Origin: Taklimakanibacter sp021828105
GTDB taxonomy: Bacteria > Pseudomonadota > Alphaproteobacteria > Rhizobiales > Aestuariivirgaceae
NCBI GenBank assembly: GCA_021828105.1
Contig: JAKATG010000028.1
Location: 26,395 to 90,394, forward strand
Length of the DNA stretch: 64,000 bases
Direction: 5' to 3'
The translations under genes were made by a program, and so were the position numbers. The notes under the pieces were generated by a model. It was given only the letters and a program-made list of their open reading frames with translations, had not been told where the DNA came from and searched no databases. Positions 16,065-26,360 of this stretch are shown piece after piece (within the stretch, counting starts at the first letter, position 1; the number at the start of each line of letters is the position of its first letter).

Positions 16065-17293
16065 ATGATCATTATGACAGCCGCGAAACGCAAGGCCGAG
16101 AGGAGCGTGAGCGCGCTCTGTTCGAGCAATTGCCGGAGGTCATCGCGGTGGCGCTCGCGAGCCCGGGCTGGCGCCAGCATCTGGGCAAGATCGATGCCAA
16201 GGAAATCACCTCACGCGCGGCGCTGGCGGATCTGCCGGTCCTGCGCAAGTCGGCGCTTCCCGCACTTCAGAAAGCGGCACCGCCCTTTGGCGGCTTCTCG
16301 GTTGTCCCGGTGCCGCAACTCGGCCGCCTCTTCACCTCGCCTGGTCCCATTTATGAGGGCGAGATGGCGTCGGGCGATGAGTGGCGCTATGCCCGCGTCC
16401 TCTTCGCTGCAGGGTTCCGGCCGGGCGACATCGTCCTCAATTGCTTCAGCTACCATATGACACCGGGTGGCTTCATCCTCGATTCGGGCGCCCGGGCCCT
16501 GGGCTGTCCCGTCATCCCGGCGGGGCCTGGCCATAGCGAGCAGGTCGTCGAGGTCATCGCGCATCTGAGGCCCGTCGCTTATTGCGGCACGCCGGATTTC
16601 CTCAAGATCCTCCTCGACAAGGCCGAGGAGCTTGGCCGCGACGTTTCCTCATTGCGCAAGGCTTCCGTCTCGGGCGCGGCCTTCCCGCCGAGCCTCCAGG
16701 CCGAGGTCAAGGCGCGTGGAATTGACGCGTATCAAGCCTATGCGACGGCCGATCTCGGCGGCATCGCTTATGAGACGGAGGCGCACGAAGGCCTCGTCCT
16801 GAACGAAGACATCATCCTCGAGATCCTGCGTCCGGGCACGGGCGATCCTGTGGCCGAGGGCGAGGTCGGCGAGATCGCGGTGACGCTGATCGACCGTCAT
16901 CGCCCGCTCATCCGCTTCGCCCTCGGCGACATGACGGCGCTGCTGCCCGGTGTCAGCGCCTGCGGACGCAGCAATCAGCGCATCAAGGGCTGGATGGGCC
17001 GCGCCGACCAGACTGCCAAAGTGCGCGGCATGTTCGTGCGGCCCGAGCAGATCGCCGAGATCGCCAAGCGGCATCCGGAGGTGAAGCGCCTGCGCCTGGT
17101 GATCGGGCGCGCGCAGGAGCAGGACACGGTCGTTCTCAAGGCCGAAACCGCATCGGCCTCGGCGGCTTTGCAAAAGGCGCTGGCGGAGACCGCGGCGGGC
17201 ATCACCAATCTCAGATGCGATGTTGCGCTCTGCGCAACGGGCGGCTTGCCCAATGACGGCAAGGTGATAGCTGATGAGCGGCCTCTATCCTGA
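16061..17293 (+). CDS. Phenylacetate-CoA ligase-like AMP-forming enzyme
   Basis: A 410-residue adenylate-forming enzyme related to phenylacetate-CoA ligase PaaK. The start is GTG 16061, overlapping the LivF stop as GTGA; a longer open frame upstream lies inside livF and is not real. Marks include LFTSPGPIYEG, YGTP-like YCGTPDFLKILL, AYATADLGGIAYET, the hinge-region stretch RHRPLIRFALGDMTAL and KGWMGRADQTAKVRGMFV, typical of the PaaK C-terminal domain. Such enzymes activate an aromatic or other carboxylate with ATP and CoA. Translational coupling to a LIV ATPase suggests activation of the imported acid. Substrate unknown. Confidence 0.85.
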   Translation: MNDHYDSRETQGREERERALFEQLPEVIAVALASPGWRQHLGKIDAKEITSRAALADLPVLRKSALPALQKAAPPFGGFSVVPVPQLGRLFTSPGPIYEGEMASGDEWRYARVLFAAGFRPGDIVLNCFSYHMTPGGFILDSGARALGCPVIPAGPGHSEQVVEVIAHLRPVAYCGTPDFLKILLDKAEELGRDVSSLRKASVSGAAFPPSLQAEVKARGIDAYQAYATADLGGIAYETEAHEGLVLNEDIILEILRPGTGDPVAEGEVGEIAVTLIDRHRPLIRFALGDMTALLPGVSACGRSNQRIKGWMGRADQTAKVRGMFVRPEQIAEIAKRHPEVKRLRLVIGRAQEQDTVVLKAETASASAALQKALAETAAGITNLRCDVALCATGGLPNDGKVIADERPLS

Positions 17294-17363
17294 CGGTTGC
17301 GGGAGGCCGCGGTTCAGTTAAAGATGGCGGGAAACCGAAGACCATCCAAAGGGAGCGAGACAC

Positions 17364-18503
17364 ATGAAGAAACTTCTATTCGCCGCCATGATGGGGGCGG
17401 CATTGCTGACGGCGGGCGCCGCTTCGGCGGAGCCCGTGAAGATCGGCATGATCACGACCTTGTCGGGTGGCGGCGCCGGTCTCGGCGTCGATGTGCGCGA
17501 CGGCTTCATGCTGGCGCTGAAACAGTCCGGCAACAAGGATGTCGAGGTCGTCATCGAGGACGATGCGCAGAAGCCCGAGCTTGCGGTGCAGATCGCCGAG
17601 AAGATGATCCAGAGCGACAAGGTGCAGATCCTCACCGGGATCATCTGGTCGAACCTTGCGATGGCGGTGGTGCCCAATGCGGTGGCCCAGGACATCTTCT
17701 ATCTCTCGCCCAATGCCGGGCCCTCGGCCTTGGCCGGCGCCAAGTGCAACAAGAATTATTTCAACGTCGCCTGGCAGAACGACAATCTGCATGAGGCGAT
17801 GGGCAACTACGCCAATACGGCCGGCTACAAGAAAACCTTCATCCTGGCCCCGAACTATCCCGCCGGCACCGACGCGCTGACCGGCTTCAAGCGCTTCTAC
17901 AAGGGTGAGCTTGCGGGCGAGCTCTTCACCAAGATCGGCCAGACCGATTATGCGGCCGAGATCGCCCAGATCAGGGCATCGGGGGCGGATTCGGTCTTCT
18001 TCTTCCTGCCCGGCGGCATGGGCATTGCCTTCATGAAGCAGTATGCGCAGTCGGGCGTCGCCATCCCGGTGATGGGCCCGGGCTTCTCCTTCGACCAGGA
18101 TGTGCTGGGCGCCATTGGCGATGCGGCGGTGGGTGTCAAGAATTCCTCGCAATGGTCGAAGGATCTCGACAACAAGGCCAACAAGAAATTCGTCGAGAGC
18201 TTCAAGGCGGAATATAACCGCTTGCCGTCGCTCTATGCGAGCCAGGGCTATGACACGGCTAATCTGATCATTGCGGCCCTGGCCAAGGCGAAAGTGACCG
18301 ATGCCGACGGCTTCCGCGCGGCGCTCAAGGCGGCGGATTTCCCGTCGGTGCGCGGCAAGTTCAAGTTCGGGCCCAACAACCATCCGATCCAGGACATCTA
18401 TGTCCGCGAGGTGGTGAAGGAAGACGGGGTCATCACCAACAAGATCATCGGCACTGCCTTCACCGACCACCAGGATGCCTATGCGGCGCAATGCAAGATG
18501 TAG
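17364..18503 (+). CDS. LIV-type ABC transporter substrate-binding protein
   Basis: A 379-residue periplasmic binding protein with a Sec signal peptide (MKKLLFAAMMGAALLTAGAASAE, cleaved near residue 22). A GGGAGCGAG ribosome-binding site precedes the ATG. The mature part begins EPVKIGMITTLSGGGAGLG and contains PNYPAGTDALTGFKR and YASQGYDTANLIIAAL, standard for the LivJ/aromatic-acid-binding group. It is the first gene of a complete five-gene LIV transporter running to 21825, and lies 70 bases after the ligase, so both units may be read together. Confidence 0.9.
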   Translation: MKKLLFAAMMGAALLTAGAASAEPVKIGMITTLSGGGAGLGVDVRDGFMLALKQSGNKDVEVVIEDDAQKPELAVQIAEKMIQSDKVQILTGIIWSNLAMAVVPNAVAQDIFYLSPNAGPSALAGAKCNKNYFNVAWQNDNLHEAMGNYANTAGYKKTFILAPNYPAGTDALTGFKRFYKGELAGELFTKIGQTDYAAEIAQIRASGADSVFFFLPGGMGIAFMKQYAQSGVAIPVMGPGFSFDQDVLGAIGDAAVGVKNSSQWSKDLDNKANKKFVESFKAEYNRLPSLYASQGYDTANLIIAALAKAKVTDADGFRAALKAADFPSVRGKFKFGPNNHPIQDIYVREVVKEDGVITNKIIGTAFTDHQDAYAAQCKM

Positions 18504-18516
18504 GGCGATGCTCTAG

Positions 18517-19434
18517 GTGTCGCCGGCCCTCTTCGTCGAGCAGCTTCTGAACGGCTTGCAATTCGGCGTCACTCTGTTCCTGATGGCCGCGGGCCTGACC
18601 CTGATCTTTGGGGTCATGGGGCTCATCAACCTGGCGCATGGCTCGCTCTATATGGTGGGCGCCTTCGCCTGCGCCGCGGCTGCGGCGGCAACCGGCTCGT
18701 TCTGGCTGGGGCTCATCGCAAGCCTCGCTGCCGCGGCGGCAGCCGGCGCGCTGGTCGAGATCATCGTCATCCGCAAGCTCTATGACCGCGATCATCTCGA
18801 CCAGGTGCTGGCGACCTTCGCGCTGATCCTGATCTTCTCGGAAGCGATACGCTGGCTGTTCGGGCCGTTCCCGCTCTATCTCGACATGCCGCCGGTGCTG
18901 TCGGGCTCGGTCACCTTGCCGGGCGGCATCCAGTATCAGCTCTATCGCCTGATCATCATCGGGATCGGCATCGCGGTGGCGATCGGGCTCTACATGCTCA
19001 TCACCAAGACCAGGATCGGCATGCGCATCAGGGCAGGGGCCTCCGACCGCGAGATGATGGCGGCACTCGGCGTCGATATCGGCAGGCTTTATACGATCAT
19101 CTTCGCGCTGGGCGCGGCGCTCGCCGGTCTCGCCGGGGCTTTGGTCGGCGTCAATCAATCGGTCCAGGTCGGCATGGGCGAGCCGGTGCTGATCCTTGCT
19201 TTCGTCGTCATCGTGATCGGCGGCATCGGATCGCTATGGGGTGCGCTCATCGGCGCGGTGCTGGTCGGCATCACCGACACGATGGGACGCTTCCTCCTGC
19301 CGCAGATCTTCGCATTCTTCATGGAGCCGTCGCAGGCGACGACGGTCGGCGCGGCTCTTGCCTCGATGCTGATCTATATCGTGATGGCGCTCATCCTGGC
19401 TTTCAGGCCGAAAGGCCTGTTCGCCCCGGCCTGA
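18517..19434 (+). CDS. ABC transporter permease, LivH family
   Basis: A 305-residue inner-membrane permease starting at GTG 18517, 13 bases after the binding protein. It has eight or so hydrophobic helices, the LivH block FGVMGLINLAHGSLYMVGAF near residue 33, the coupling loop RIGMRIRAGASDREMMAALGVD and IGGIGSLWGALIGAVLVG. The end FRPKGLFAPA is typical of the family. It pairs with the LivM protein that starts three bases after its stop. Confidence 0.9.
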   Translation: MSPALFVEQLLNGLQFGVTLFLMAAGLTLIFGVMGLINLAHGSLYMVGAFACAAAAAATGSFWLGLIASLAAAAAAGALVEIIVIRKLYDRDHLDQVLATFALILIFSEAIRWLFGPFPLYLDMPPVLSGSVTLPGGIQYQLYRLIIIGIGIAVAIGLYMLITKTRIGMRIRAGASDREMMAALGVDIGRLYTIIFALGAALAGLAGALVGVNQSVQVGMGEPVLILAFVVIVIGGIGSLWGALIGAVLVGITDTMGRFLLPQIFAFFMEPSQATTVGAALASMLIYIVMALILAFRPKGLFAPA

Positions 19435-19437
19435 GCC

Positions 19438-20400
19438 ATGCCGATGAGCCGGGAGAATTGGGTCAATCTCGCTTTGGCGGCCTTGCTGCTCGCAAGCCCG
19501 ATCATCGCCCAAGGCCTCGGCGAGAGTTTTTACGTGACGCTCGCGACCCGCATCGCGGTCCTCGCTCTGGCGGCCATCGGCCTCAATCTCGCTTTGGGAC
19601 TTGGCGGCCTCGTCTCCTTCGGCCATGCGGCCTTCTTCGGCATTGGCGGCTATGTGACCGGCATCCTCAGCATCAATGCGTTGAATGGCGTCGCGCCGGG
19701 CAGCGACCAGATGCTGCTTCTGTGGATCCTGAGCGCCGTTGCCGCGGGCCTCGTGGCGCTGGTGACCGGCGCCATATCCTTGCGGACTTCCGGCGTCTAT
19801 TTCATCATGATCACCTTGGCCTTCGCCCAGATGATCTATTATTTCGTAATCTCCTGGCCGGCTTATGGCGGCGAGGACGGGCTCTCGCTCAGCCTGCGCA
19901 ACCAGTTCCCGCTGCTCAACACACAAAAGCCTCTCACCTACTTTCTCATCTGCTATGTCCTCCTGCTCTTGGCGCTCATGGTCTTCGTCCGCTTGCGCGA
20001 CGGACGCTTCGGGGCCGCCTTGCAGGGGGCACGGCAGAACGAGACGCGCCTCGCAGCGCTGGGTATCCCGCCTTTCCCGATCCGCCTCACGGCGTTCGTG
20101 ATGTCAGGCATGATCACCGGCGTGGCGGGGGCGCTCTATGCCGATCTCACCCGCTTCGTCAGCCCCTCGATGCTCTCCTGGCATCTCTCGGGCGAGTTGA
20201 TCGTCATCGTCATCCTGGGCGGCACCGGCCGGCTCTTCGGGCCGGTCGCCGGGGCGGCGCTCTATGTGATGCTGGAATTCCTGCTCGGCTCCTTGACCGA
20301 GCGCTGGCAGCTCTTTCTCGGGCTCGTGCTGCTCGGCACCGTTCTCTATGCGCGGGGTGGCCTCATCGGCCTCGTCGCGGGAAAGATGCGCCATGGCTGA
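19438..20400 (+). CDS. ABC transporter permease, LivM family
   Basis: A 320-residue inner-membrane permease. Family motifs are GLGGLVSFGHAAFFGIGGYV near residue 58, the coupling segment GRFGAALQGARQNETRLAALG, and VILGGTGRLFGPVAGAALY. It begins with ATG 19438 and overlaps the following ATPase start by 8 bases. With the LivH protein at 18517 it forms the channel of the second LIV transporter. Confidence 0.9.
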   Translation: MPMSRENWVNLALAALLLASPIIAQGLGESFYVTLATRIAVLALAAIGLNLALGLGGLVSFGHAAFFGIGGYVTGILSINALNGVAPGSDQMLLLWILSAVAAGLVALVTGAISLRTSGVYFIMITLAFAQMIYYFVISWPAYGGEDGLSLSLRNQFPLLNTQKPLTYFLICYVLLLLALMVFVRLRDGRFGAALQGARQNETRLAALGIPPFPIRLTAFVMSGMITGVAGALYADLTRFVSPSMLSWHLSGELIVIVILGGTGRLFGPVAGAALYVMLEFLLGSLTERWQLFLGLVLLGTVLYARGGLIGLVAGKMRHG

Positions 20401-21138
20401 GCCGGTCCTCGCCCTCGCGCATCTTTCGAAATCCTTCGGCGCCCTGAAGGTGACCGACGATGTCTCGCTCGACCTGCGTCCCGGCGAAGTCCATGCGCTG
20501 ATCGGGCCGAATGGCGCCGGCAAGACCACCTTGATCCATCAGATCGCCGGCACGATCAGGCCGGATGGCGGCACGCTCCGTTTCCGCGGCCGGGACATAG
20601 GGGCCATGAGCGTGGCGGCGCGGGCGCGGCTGGGCCTCGCCCGCAGCTTCCAGGTCTCCTCGCTGGTGCTCGAATTTTCAGCCTTGCGCAATGTCATGCT
20701 GGCCGTCCAGGCCCGGCAGGGATCGAGCTTCCACTTCTTCAAGCGGGTAATGAGCGATGCCGCGCTGACCGAGCCCGCAATGGCGATGCTCGCCCGCGTC
20801 GGGCTCGAGAAACGCGCGTCAGTCGCCGCGGCCGAGCTCTCGCATGGCGAAAGGCGCAAGCTCGAGATCGCGATTGCCTTGGCATTGCGTCCCCACGCCT
20901 TCCTCCTCGATGAGCCGATGGCGGGCATGGGGCCCGAGGGCTCGAAGGAGCTGACGCGCTTTCTCGATCGTCTGCGGACCGAGGCGCCGATCCTTCTCGT
21001 CGAGCACGACATGGATGCGGTCTTCGCGCTGGCCGACCGCATCTCGGTCCTGGTCTATGGCCGCATCATCGCCGGCGGCAAGCCCGCCGAGATCCGCAAG
21101 AGTGCGGAGGTGCGCAAGGCCTATCTGGGAGAGGCGTC

Positions 21139-21142
<4 letters not shown>
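20393..21142 (+). CDS. ABC transporter ATP-binding protein, LivG family
   Basis: A 249-residue ATPase. I placed the start at ATG 20393, where the family N-terminus EPVLALAHLSKSFGALKVTD begins; the open frame extends 45 bases further up into livM. Walker A is GPNGAGKTT, the signature LSHGERRKLEIAIAL, Walker B FLLDEPMAGMGPEGS and the switch His is in VEHDMD. It overlaps the LivF gene by 4 bases (GTGA). Confidence 0.92.
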
Positions 21143-21825
<683 letters not shown>

Positions 21826-21960
21826 TCGGCCCCTCTTCATAGGGTATTAACCTATTATTCGGCAGCTATTTAGGGTGCCATTTTCCCGAATCGCGCGGCG
21901 TTGTACGTTAGCCAAGCGCTTCCCTTCGGCGGCGTGGCGCGGTTTCTTGTGAGCGGTGCG

Positions 21961-23118
21961 ATGAACAAACGCCGGACAGGCGTGCTTGCGGCGATGCTTT
22001 GGCTGGTCGCGACGGCGGCGGGTGCGGAAACGCCAGGCGTCACGCCCGAGCGCATCCTGTTCGGGCAGTCGGCGGCGCTGGGGGGCCCGGCCGCCGATCT
22101 CGGAACCGAGATGCGGCGCGGCATTCTCGCCGCCTTTGCCGAAGTGAACCGGGCGGGTGGCGTCGGCGGCCGCCGTCTGGAGCTGCGTGCCTATGACGAC
22201 CGCTACGAGCCGGAGCAGGCGATCGCCAACACGCTCAAGCTTATCAACAATGACGGTGTCTTCGCGCTCATCGGCGCCGTCGGTACATCGACATCGGCCG
22301 CGAGCGAGCCCATTGCCCGCGCCGCCGGGGTTCCGTTCATCGCCCCCTTTTCCGGCGCCCAATTCCTGCGCGACCCGGCGCTGAGCGAGGTGGTGAATAT
22401 CCGCGCATCCTATTTCCAGGAGACGGAGACGCTCGTCGAGCGGCTGATCAGCGAGCTTGGTATCTCGCGCATCGGCGTCCTCTATCAGGACGATACCTAC
22501 GGCCGCAACGGTCTTGCCGGTGTGCGCCAGGCGCTCGAGCGGCGTGGCCTCGCGATGGTTGGCGCCGGCACCTACATGCGCAACTCGACCGCGGTCAAGA
22601 CGGCGCTCCTCGGGCTCCGTCAGAAGAATCCGGAAGCGATCATCATCATCGGCGCCTATCAGCCAAGCGCCGTCTTCACTCAATGGGCCCGCAAGCTCGG
22701 CATCAAGGCCCTGATCGGGAACGTCTCCTTCGTCGGCAGCGATGCGCTTGCCGCGGCGCTGGGCCCGGCCGGCGAGGGCGTCTACATCACGCAAGTCGTG
22801 CCGTTTCCGGAGGGCGACACGATACCGCTTCTGGCCGAATACCGAAAAGCGCTCACTGCCAATGACGCGAGGGCGGAACCATCCTTCGGTTCGCTGGAAG
22901 GCTACATCGCCGGCCGGCTGACGGCCAGTGTGCTCGCGCGGGCAGGAGACGTTCCGACGCGGGAGAGCTTTCTTGCAACGCTTGCCAATATCGGCACGTT
23001 CGACATCGGCGGGTTCAAGCTCCGCTACGGGCCGAGGGACAACCAAGGCTCCGATCAGGTGTTCCTCACCATGATCCACGACGGCAAAATCATCTCGGTC
23101 GACCGGCTATCGCAATGA
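21961..23118 (+). CDS. Periplasmic LIV-type binding protein paired with a receptor cyclase
   Basis: A 385-residue periplasmic binding protein. ATG 21961 begins a Sec signal peptide (MNKRRTGVLAAMLWLVATAAGAE); the 60-base in-frame extension upstream has no signal character. The core begins PERILFGQSAALGGPAADLG, and contains YDDRYEPEQAIANT and YQDDTYGRNGLAGV. No permease or ATPase follows. Instead the stop overlaps the start of a transmembrane HAMP-adenylate cyclase by 4 bases. I infer a sensor role in which the loaded binding protein docks on the periplasmic domain of the cyclase, much as TorT does with the kinase TorS. The ligand is unknown, though the family points to amino acids, amides or small carboxylates. 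Confidence 0.85.
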   Translation: MNKRRTGVLAAMLWLVATAAGAETPGVTPERILFGQSAALGGPAADLGTEMRRGILAAFAEVNRAGGVGGRRLELRAYDDRYEPEQAIANTLKLINNDGVFALIGAVGTSTSAASEPIARAAGVPFIAPFSGAQFLRDPALSEVVNIRASYFQETETLVERLISELGISRIGVLYQDDTYGRNGLAGVRQALERRGLAMVGAGTYMRNSTAVKTALLGLRQKNPEAIIIIGAYQPSAVFTQWARKLGIKALIGNVSFVGSDALAAALGPAGEGVYITQVVPFPEGDTIPLLAEYRKALTANDARAEPSFGSLEGYIAGRLTASVLARAGDVPTRESFLATLANIGTFDIGGFKLRYGPRDNQGSDQVFLTMIHDGKIISVDRLSQ

Positions 23119-25238
23119 ACTCGCCCCCGTCCAGCACCGCGAGCCCACGGCGGCGGCCGCGGTTCGGCCTGTCCGTCAAACTCTATGCGGCGATTGCCGG
23201 TGCGGTGGCGCTCATCCTGGCGGCGAGCGTGGTCGCCTGGATATCCTTCGTCGAGCTTGGGCACCTGCAGCGGCGCATCACGCGTGAGCATATTCCTTCG
23301 ATCACCGACTCGCTCAGGCTCGCGCAGCAGAGCGCCCTGATCGCCGCGACCGCGCCGGCGCTCGTCTCGGCCCCAAACGAGCTCGAACGGCGGCGGCTGA
23401 TGAGCGCGGTCCGCGCCCATCAGGATGTGATCGTCGCGCTGATCGATGATCTCGAAAAGCAGAGCGCCAGTGCCACCGATCCCGGCAATCCGAGACAGCT
23501 CATCACCGGGATAAGGCAAGCGAGCGGCGAACTCGCGACGGCGCTTGATCGCTTGGACCAGTCGGTCGGGCGCCAGCTTGCGCTCAGAGCCGAGCTTGCC
23601 GAGCGCCGCGATCGGGCGGTCGAGCTGCATCGCCGCCTGATCGAGAAGCTGACTCCGCTTCTGGACGATGCGACGATGTATCTGGTCACCGGATATCGCC
23701 AGCTCGACGATGCCGTACCGGTCGCGCCCGATATGCGTCTTTCGGATGCGGCGCTGCTCGACTACGCCGCAGTGGCGCAGCTTGGTGCCGAAGGCAACCT
23801 GATCGGTGGTCTTCTCGCGGAAGCGTCGAACGTCCCCGACGCCAATCTCTTGCCGCCGCTGCGCGAGCGTTTCCAGGCGGCGGCGGATCGGTTTCGAACT
23901 GCGCTTGGCGTCGTCACGGGCAACGACGCGGAGGTGCTGCGCGTAATCGCCGACGGCCTAATTGGCCTCGGTGAAGGATCGAACGGCATTTTTGCGCCGC
24001 GTGAAGCCCTCCTGGTCGAATTGCAGACGGCTGAAGGTCTGACCAGCCAGGCGAGAGAGATCGCCGCACGGCTGACCGGCGATGTCGACCGGCTCGTCGC
24101 CGGTGTCGGCGATAGAACCGCGCAAGCGGTCACCGCCTCCAATCGCGCGATCGATATCGGCAGCACGCTGCTCCTGCTGCTCAATGGATTGAGCATCCTG
24201 GGCGCGCTGCTGATCGGCTGGGGCTATGTGGCGCGGCAGGTCACGGCACCGGTGGTGCGCATTACCGATGCCGCCGCCGCCTTCGAGGAACAACGCTTTG
24301 ATCCCGAAAGCCTGGCCTCCGTGCGCAAGCGCACCGACGAGCTCGGCGAGCTCGCCCGCACCTTCACGCGCATGGCGGGCGAGGTCCAGACCCGCACCCA
24401 GACGCTCGACCGGCTGGTGGCCGAGCGCACCAGCGCGCTGGAGAGCGTCGCCAACCGCCTGGCCAAGTACCTGTCGCCCCAGATCTACAACTCGATCTTC
24501 TCGTCCAAGGGCGAGGCCGGGGGCAAGCTCGCGCGCAAGAACCTCACGATCTTCTTCTCCGACATAGCGGGCTTCACCGACATCAGCGACGGCATGGAGC
24601 CCGAGCGGCTCTCCTTCTTCATCAACACCTATCTGAGCGAGATGTCGAAGATCGCCATCGAGCATGGCGGCACCATCGACAAGTTCATCGGCGATGCGAT
24701 CCTGGTGTTCTTCGGGGATCCCGAGACCGAGGGCGACCGCAATGACGCGCTGCGCTGTGCCCGCATGGCGCTGCGCATGCGCGACCGGATGCTCGAGCTC
24801 GACAAGACCTGGCACGAGAACGGCATCTCGAAGCCGCTGCGCGCGCGCATGGGCATGACCACCGGCTATTGCACGGTGGGCAACTTCGGCTCGGAGCATC
24901 GCATCGAATATACCGTGCTCGGCAGCGCCGTAAACCTTGCCGCGCGGCTCGAGACCAGGGCCGAGGCCGGCACCATCCTGATCGCCGATTCAACCTGGCT
25001 CCTCATCAAGGATGCGGTCGATGCGACGCCCATGGGTGAGATCACGCCCAAGGGCTTCGCCCGCCCGGTCGGCTGCTATCGCCTGAACGGCCTGACCGCC
25101 GCAGGCGTTGGGGACGCGGTCACGCTGGCCGGGCGCCATGTCTCGGTGAACGTCCCGCATCGGGGCCACATTCCTGAGGCGATCGAGGAGCTGCGCCGCA
25201 TGCAGGAGGACCTGGCGCGGCGTTTGCCGGAGGCTTGA
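23115..25238 (+). CDS. Membrane-bound class III adenylate cyclase with HAMP domain
   Basis: A 707-residue receptor-type cyclase. A transmembrane helix at about 22-46 is followed by a roughly 300-residue, mainly helical periplasmic domain, a second helix at about 350-372, a HAMP domain (about 373-430), a coiled coil and a C-terminal class III cyclase domain (about 465-655). Catalytic residues appear intact: first metal Asp in FFSDIAGFT, substrate Lys in TIDKFIGDA, second metal Asp in the same motif, and the Asn/Arg pair in NLAARLE. It should make cAMP from ATP. Its long periplasmic domain resembles TorS-type helical sensors, and it overlaps a periplasmic binding-protein gene, which suggests that protein as its input. 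Confidence 0.88.
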   Translation: MNSPPSSTASPRRRPRFGLSVKLYAAIAGAVALILAASVVAWISFVELGHLQRRITREHIPSITDSLRLAQQSALIAATAPALVSAPNELERRRLMSAVRAHQDVIVALIDDLEKQSASATDPGNPRQLITGIRQASGELATALDRLDQSVGRQLALRAELAERRDRAVELHRRLIEKLTPLLDDATMYLVTGYRQLDDAVPVAPDMRLSDAALLDYAAVAQLGAEGNLIGGLLAEASNVPDANLLPPLRERFQAAADRFRTALGVVTGNDAEVLRVIADGLIGLGEGSNGIFAPREALLVELQTAEGLTSQAREIAARLTGDVDRLVAGVGDRTAQAVTASNRAIDIGSTLLLLLNGLSILGALLIGWGYVARQVTAPVVRITDAAAAFEEQRFDPESLASVRKRTDELGELARTFTRMAGEVQTRTQTLDRLVAERTSALESVANRLAKYLSPQIYNSIFSSKGEAGGKLARKNLTIFFSDIAGFTDISDGMEPERLSFFINTYLSEMSKIAIEHGGTIDKFIGDAILVFFGDPETEGDRNDALRCARMALRMRDRMLELDKTWHENGISKPLRARMGMTTGYCTVGNFGSEHRIEYTVLGSAVNLAARLETRAEAGTILIADSTWLLIKDAVDATPMGEITPKGFARPVGCYRLNGLTAAGVGDAVTLAGRHVSVNVPHRGHIPEAIEELRRMQEDLARRLPEA

Positions 25239-25349
25239 TCGGGCTGGTGATTGTCACAAGCCGCCCAGCGCACTCCGCGCGAGAATCCTGTATGGTGAGA
25301 ACCCTAGGTAAACCTTGCAAGGGCGAAAGGGGCCTCAAAAGGCGGTACA

Positions 25350-26147
25350 ATGGCTCTCTGGACCGTTACGGACATAGATAATGTGGGAGGGGCGGACGGG
25401 AGCAGAACCGTTCGGGTCCAGCTTTCCAATGATTCTTCAGTCGTGAGCAAGGAGATGGCGGTCTCGGAGGCCATGGATCTCCGCCGTCAGGTTGAGAAAT
25501 CGCTGAAGAGAGATCCCCTCGCGACCAGCATTCAAGTGACGCTCGGTGGCGAGCTTTATGAGATCGACGGCGGCAGCGCGCAATCGTTCCTGGCAAGGCT
25601 GGCGCCGGACCGGCCTCGAATGTCCAACATGAGCATTCCTCCGATCCTTGCCATCGGCGTCATCGTCGCCTTGCTTGCCGGCTGGGGTGCCATATATCTG
25701 AAGTTCAGCAGTTCCCTCGACGCTGCCAATGTCGAGATGGTGAAGCTCGCGTCGCAGATCGTCCAACGCCCCAGAACCAATCCCGGTTTGCTGACCTGGG
25801 CGGTAGACAGGCTTGCGAAGGATGCGGAAATCGAGATTTCTCCAGAGCGACGCCAGGAGATGATCCAGGTTCTCACGACCTATCCCGACACCTCTTTCGA
25901 AACCATCGCCGAGATCTACGGCTCGGGGCTTCCGGAGCTCAATGGGCTTGTCGGGCGACTGGAGACTTATGATTTTTGGCATGGGAAAAAGAGCGCAGGC
26001 GGCGGTTCGGTTAATGAGACGCAGAAGTCGGACACTCAACAACCTTCGGCCTCCCGTAAGGAAATCATTGATCGGCTCCCTGAAGAGCAGAGTGAAGAAT
26101 CATCCGGTCAATCACAGACCGTGTACCCCAAGACGCCTGGCAGGTGA
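25350..26147 (+). CDS. Hypothetical single-pass membrane protein
   Basis: A 265-residue protein I do not recognise. Residues 1-90 form a mixed alpha/beta cytoplasmic domain (RTVRVQLSNDSSVVSKEMAVSE, read in two parts; KRDPLATSIQVTLGGELYEIDG). One transmembrane helix lies at about 95-116 (PPILAIGVIVALLAGWGAIY), followed by a helical region (120-210) and a polar, Ser/Gln/Glu-rich tail. ATG 25350 has no strong ribosome-binding site but follows GGGCGAAAGGGG about 20 bases up. It stands alone between the cyclase and tRNA-Gln. A role in envelope or signalling is possible but unsupported. Confidence 0.6.
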   Translation: MALWTVTDIDNVGGADGSRTVRVQLSNDSSVVSKEMAVSEAMDLRRQVEKSLKRDPLATSIQVTLGGELYEIDGGSAQSFLARLAPDRPRMSNMSIPPILAIGVIVALLAGWGAIYLKFSSSLDAANVEMVKLASQIVQRPRTNPGLLTWAVDRLAKDAEIEISPERRQEMIQVLTTYPDTSFETIAEIYGSGLPELNGLVGRLETYDFWHGKKSAGGGSVNETQKSDTQQPSASRKEIIDRLPEEQSEESSGQSQTVYPKTPGR

Positions 26148-26241
26148 TCACCAAGCAGACCGATGAGGTCCCTTGTCCCGGGTGGGCTTGCACAACTGAT
26201 TTCACGCGTCTATCTAGACGCTGGCCCTGCGCCCAGGCGCT

Positions 26242-26315
26242 TGGGGAATCGTCTAACGGTAGGACAGCGGACTCTGACTCCGCCAGTCTAGGTTCGAATC
26301 CTAGTTCCCCAGCCA
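26242..26315 (+). tRNA. tRNA-Gln (anticodon CUG)
   Basis: A full cloverleaf of 74 bases including an encoded CCA. The acceptor stem TGGGGAA pairs with TTCCCCA (26305-26311). The D loop contains CTAACGGTAGG, the anticodon stem GCGGA/TCCGC encloses loop CTCTGAC giving anticodon CTG, and the T arm is CTAGG-TTCGAAT-CCTAG. The discriminator is G, as usual for Gln. No gene-end duplication flanks it, so it does not appear to be used as an integration site here. Confidence 0.95.
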
Positions 26316-26360
26316 ATCACTTTTCAGCAAATTAAAACAAACGGTTAGGCAAAGCCGAAC

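Noticed and set aside
26242..26315. tRNA-Gln as an island attachment site
   Set aside because: No repeat of the tRNA 3' end was found in the window, and its neighbours look like backbone genes.
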